Shown here piece by piece: positions 5,959 through 6,832 of a stretch of 6,832 bases of DNA. This stretch comes from Desulfobacteraceae bacterium (GTDB taxonomy: Bacteria; Desulfobacterota; DSM-4660; Desulfatiglandales; HGW-15): the NCBI GenBank assembly GCA_003819975.1, contig RPPU01000247.1, positions 1 through 6,832 on the forward strand, read 5' to 3'. A program made the position numbers and the translations under genes. The notes beneath the pieces are model-generated. The model made no database searches. It was not told the origin of the DNA and saw only the letters and a list, made by a program, of their open reading frames with translations. Numbering within the stretch: the stretch's first letter is position 1; every line of letters begins with the position of its first letter.

Positions 5959-5979
5959 TAGAATTTAGGAGTCAGGATC
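5959..5979 (+). repeat. Heptamer array 1 (three units)
   Basis: Three consecutive seven-base units, TAGAATT, TAGGAGT and CAGGATC, of a YAGRAKN pattern. The array overlaps the 3' end of the - strand dehydrogenase remnant and supplies its last residues (DPDS) and its TAA stop. The word ATTTAGGAGT in it also occurs at 4254-4263 in the palindromic repeat. Confidence 0.6.
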
Positions 5980-6147
5980 CATAAAACCTTTGGACTCCGC
6001 GAAGAGTTGTTTTGGAACCATTTGGGTAATTTTTTCAAGCGTCCATTCATTGTCCCGGCGGATGGCGGCGGCATAATTGGCGCAGCCCAGGGTCTTGCCG
6101 AGTCCGGCGCCGGTAATAACTGCTACTTTGTTTTTGAGTTTGTCCAT
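5965..6147 (-). pseudogene. Truncated short-chain dehydrogenase/reductase remnant
   Basis: The frame begins MDKLKNKVAVITGAG, the first beta strand and glycine-rich NAD(P)-binding turn of the SDR family (normally about 250 residues), and then breaks. The expected TGxxxGxG continues as TGAGLGKTLG, with residues missing. After about residue 20 the sequence (CANYAAAIRRDNEWTLEKI onward) is not recognisable as SDR and may come from the far end of the same or another gene, joined by deletion. The start signals are intact: GGAG (6156-6159) lies eight bases before the ATG at 6145-6147. The frame ends in TAA at 5965-5967, inside a heptamer repeat. It is only about 60 residues, lacks the catalytic YxxxK, and cannot be an active dehydrogenase. 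A small expressed protein cannot be excluded. Confidence 0.6.
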
Positions 6148-6170
6148 CAATTAAACTCCAATCAAGAAAT

Positions 6171-6198
6171 CAGAATACAGAATCCAGTAGTCAGAATA
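6171..6198 (+). repeat. Heptamer array 2 (four units)
   Basis: Four consecutive units, CAGAATA, CAGAATC, CAGTAGT and CAGAATA; a weaker fifth (AAGAAAT) precedes them at 6164-6170. They are the same family and orientation as array 1, and lie just upstream of the ribosome binding site of the dehydrogenase remnant, so the two arrays bracket that remnant. Confidence 0.65.
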
Positions 6199-6288
6199 AT
6201 CTATGAACACATATAAAATAAAAAAATAGGCAATCTTGGAATCAACTGATTCATTCCTTATCTTCCCAATGTTTGTTCTTTATCTTTT

Positions 6289-6323
6289 TTAACCGTGAAC
6301 CGTGAACCCGGAACCCCGAACCG
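6289..6323 (+). repeat. Heptamer array 3 (five units of TGAACCN type)
   Basis: Five adjacent units, TTAACCG, TGAACCG, TGAACCC, GGAACCC and CGAACCG, share an N-N-AACC-N core. The array overlaps the 3' end of the flavoprotein gene on the - strand. It encodes that protein's final GSGFTVHG and its TAA stop, so the annotated C-terminus is repeat-derived rather than family sequence. It is a different heptamer family from arrays 1 and 2. Confidence 0.75.
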
Positions 6324-6801
6324 CTTCGGCCGCCAGCGCCGCGGTCGACCAGGCCGCCTGCAGGTCATAGCCGCCGCTGTCGCCGTCGATATCGAGCACT
6401 TCACCCGCAAAATAGAGTCCTTTGACCAGGCGCGATTCCAGGGTTTTGGGGTTTACTTCCTGCAAAGCTATTCCGCCGCAGGTGACCATGGCGACATTGA
6501 AATCGCCCAAAGATTCTATTTCCAGAGGGAAAGCAGTGACGAATTCCAGGAGGGCCAGGCGTTTGGCGCGGCTCAATTCCGCCACGGGCCGGTCGGGGTC
6601 CACCGCGGCCAAGGCCGTGATTTTACGGGCCAGGGCCAGGGTCAGGGGATAATGCTTGATCCAGGTTTTGACTTTCAGCTTTCCGCTCTGCTCCAGATCG
6701 GCCAACCATTGCTTGCGGAATGCTTCCGGATGGTCAAAAGGCACAAAGCCAAGGGTCACCCGGTCGCCGGCCAAAGCATAACGGGCCAGATTGTGGATCA
6801 C
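6289..6801 (-). CDS. HI0933/BaiN-like NAD(P)/FAD-dependent oxidoreductase, C-terminal part, probably broken
   Basis: The last 170 residues of a flavoprotein of the HI0933/YhiN/BaiN family (usually about 400). The evidence is the C-terminal FAD-binding block TCGGIALQEVNPKTLESR, then GLYFAGEVLDIDGDSGG and YDLQAAWSTA, which is nearly diagnostic. Most members have no proven substrate; BaiN reduces bile acid intermediates in clostridia. The GTG at 6799-6801 is the first start in the frame but not the real one: the six codons before it read RGLSGP, part of the family motif (L/F)xTHxGLSGP. In frame, that motif reads L-I-T-stop-R-G-L-S-G-P, with TGA (6820-6822) where the conserved histidine belongs. 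Either the gene is a pseudogene or the contig end has a base error. The N-terminal FAD-binding half lies outside the window. Confidence 0.75.
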   Translation of the reverse strand: MIHNLARYALAGDRVTLGFVPFDHPEAFRKQWLADLEQSGKLKVKTWIKHYPLTLALARKITALAAVDPDRPVAELSRAKRLALLEFVTAFPLEIESLGDFNVAMVTCGGIALQEVNPKTLESRLVKGLYFAGEVLDIDGDSGGYDLQAAWSTAALAAEAVRGSGFTVHG

Positions 6802-6832
6802 GGGACCGGAAAGGCCTCTTCAAGTGATAAGC

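Larger units (their letters stand above)
5941..6288. other. 348-base region without an intact gene: gene remnant and heptamer arrays
   Basis: Between the cyclase stop and the flavoprotein stop, this stretch holds a short broken dehydrogenase frame on the - strand and two CAGAATN-type heptamer arrays that flank it. Positions 6199-6288 are AT-rich. Read on the - strand, a loose promoter candidate for the remnant can be made (TTGATT then TTTATT at 17-base spacing), but it is weak. I see no RNA gene. Confidence 0.6.

Noticed and set aside
6171..6323. CRISPR array from the heptamers
   Set aside because: The units are seven bases and directly adjacent, with no spacers.

Overview
The window holds a bacterial chromosomal segment of about average GC. 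The left two thirds is conserved housekeeping content. The right third looks partly decayed. The gene set (a CvpA-MazG-PlsC run, a DUF1178 protein, an FHA-GAF-class III cyclase) and the intergenic heptamer repeats of CAGAATN and TGAACCN type remind me of Desulfobacterota (former Deltaproteobacteria). That assignment is an inference from general familiarity, not a search result. The odd length and the broken gene at the right edge suggest a whole metagenomic contig.

Layout. Positions 34-71 form a strong intrinsic terminator for a gene to the left. A probable operon on the + strand follows: a CvpA-family membrane protein (217-783), MazG nucleotide pyrophosphohydrolase (773-1477) and a PlsC-type acyltransferase (1496-2260). 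It converges on and overlaps rsmG (2244-2903, - strand), the 16S rRNA m7G methyltransferase. A 470-base gap (2904-3373) between the divergent rsmG and DUF1178 genes has no credible gene but carries four separate inverted repeats. Next on the + strand are a DUF1178 zinc-ribbon-like protein (3374-3802), a small membrane-anchored protein with a His/Cys knuckle (3854-4210), and a signalling adenylate/guanylate cyclase (4267-5940). The cyclase is interrupted by one in-frame TAG at 5629-5631. A 47-base palindromic repeat occurs once in the gap (3237-3283) and again directly before the cyclase (4216-4262), where its last bases make the ribosome binding site.

The right end (5941-6832) holds a truncated short-chain dehydrogenase start (5965-6147, - strand) and the C-terminal part of an HI0933/BaiN-like flavoprotein (6289-6801, - strand). 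The flavoprotein frame meets a TGA at 6820-6822, inside a conserved motif. Three heptamer repeat arrays lie here, and two of them supply the C-terminal codons and stop codons of these two ORFs.

How the genes work together: the first operon mixes envelope/lipid functions with nucleotide-pool cleaning, and nothing in the sequence ties them to one pathway. The cyclase would read a phosphopeptide (FHA) or small-molecule (GAF) signal and make a cyclic nucleotide, if the TAG is read through, is a sequence error, or the two halves assemble. I did not find a convincing new multi-gene system. The items most worth following are the TAG-split cyclase and the repeat families.
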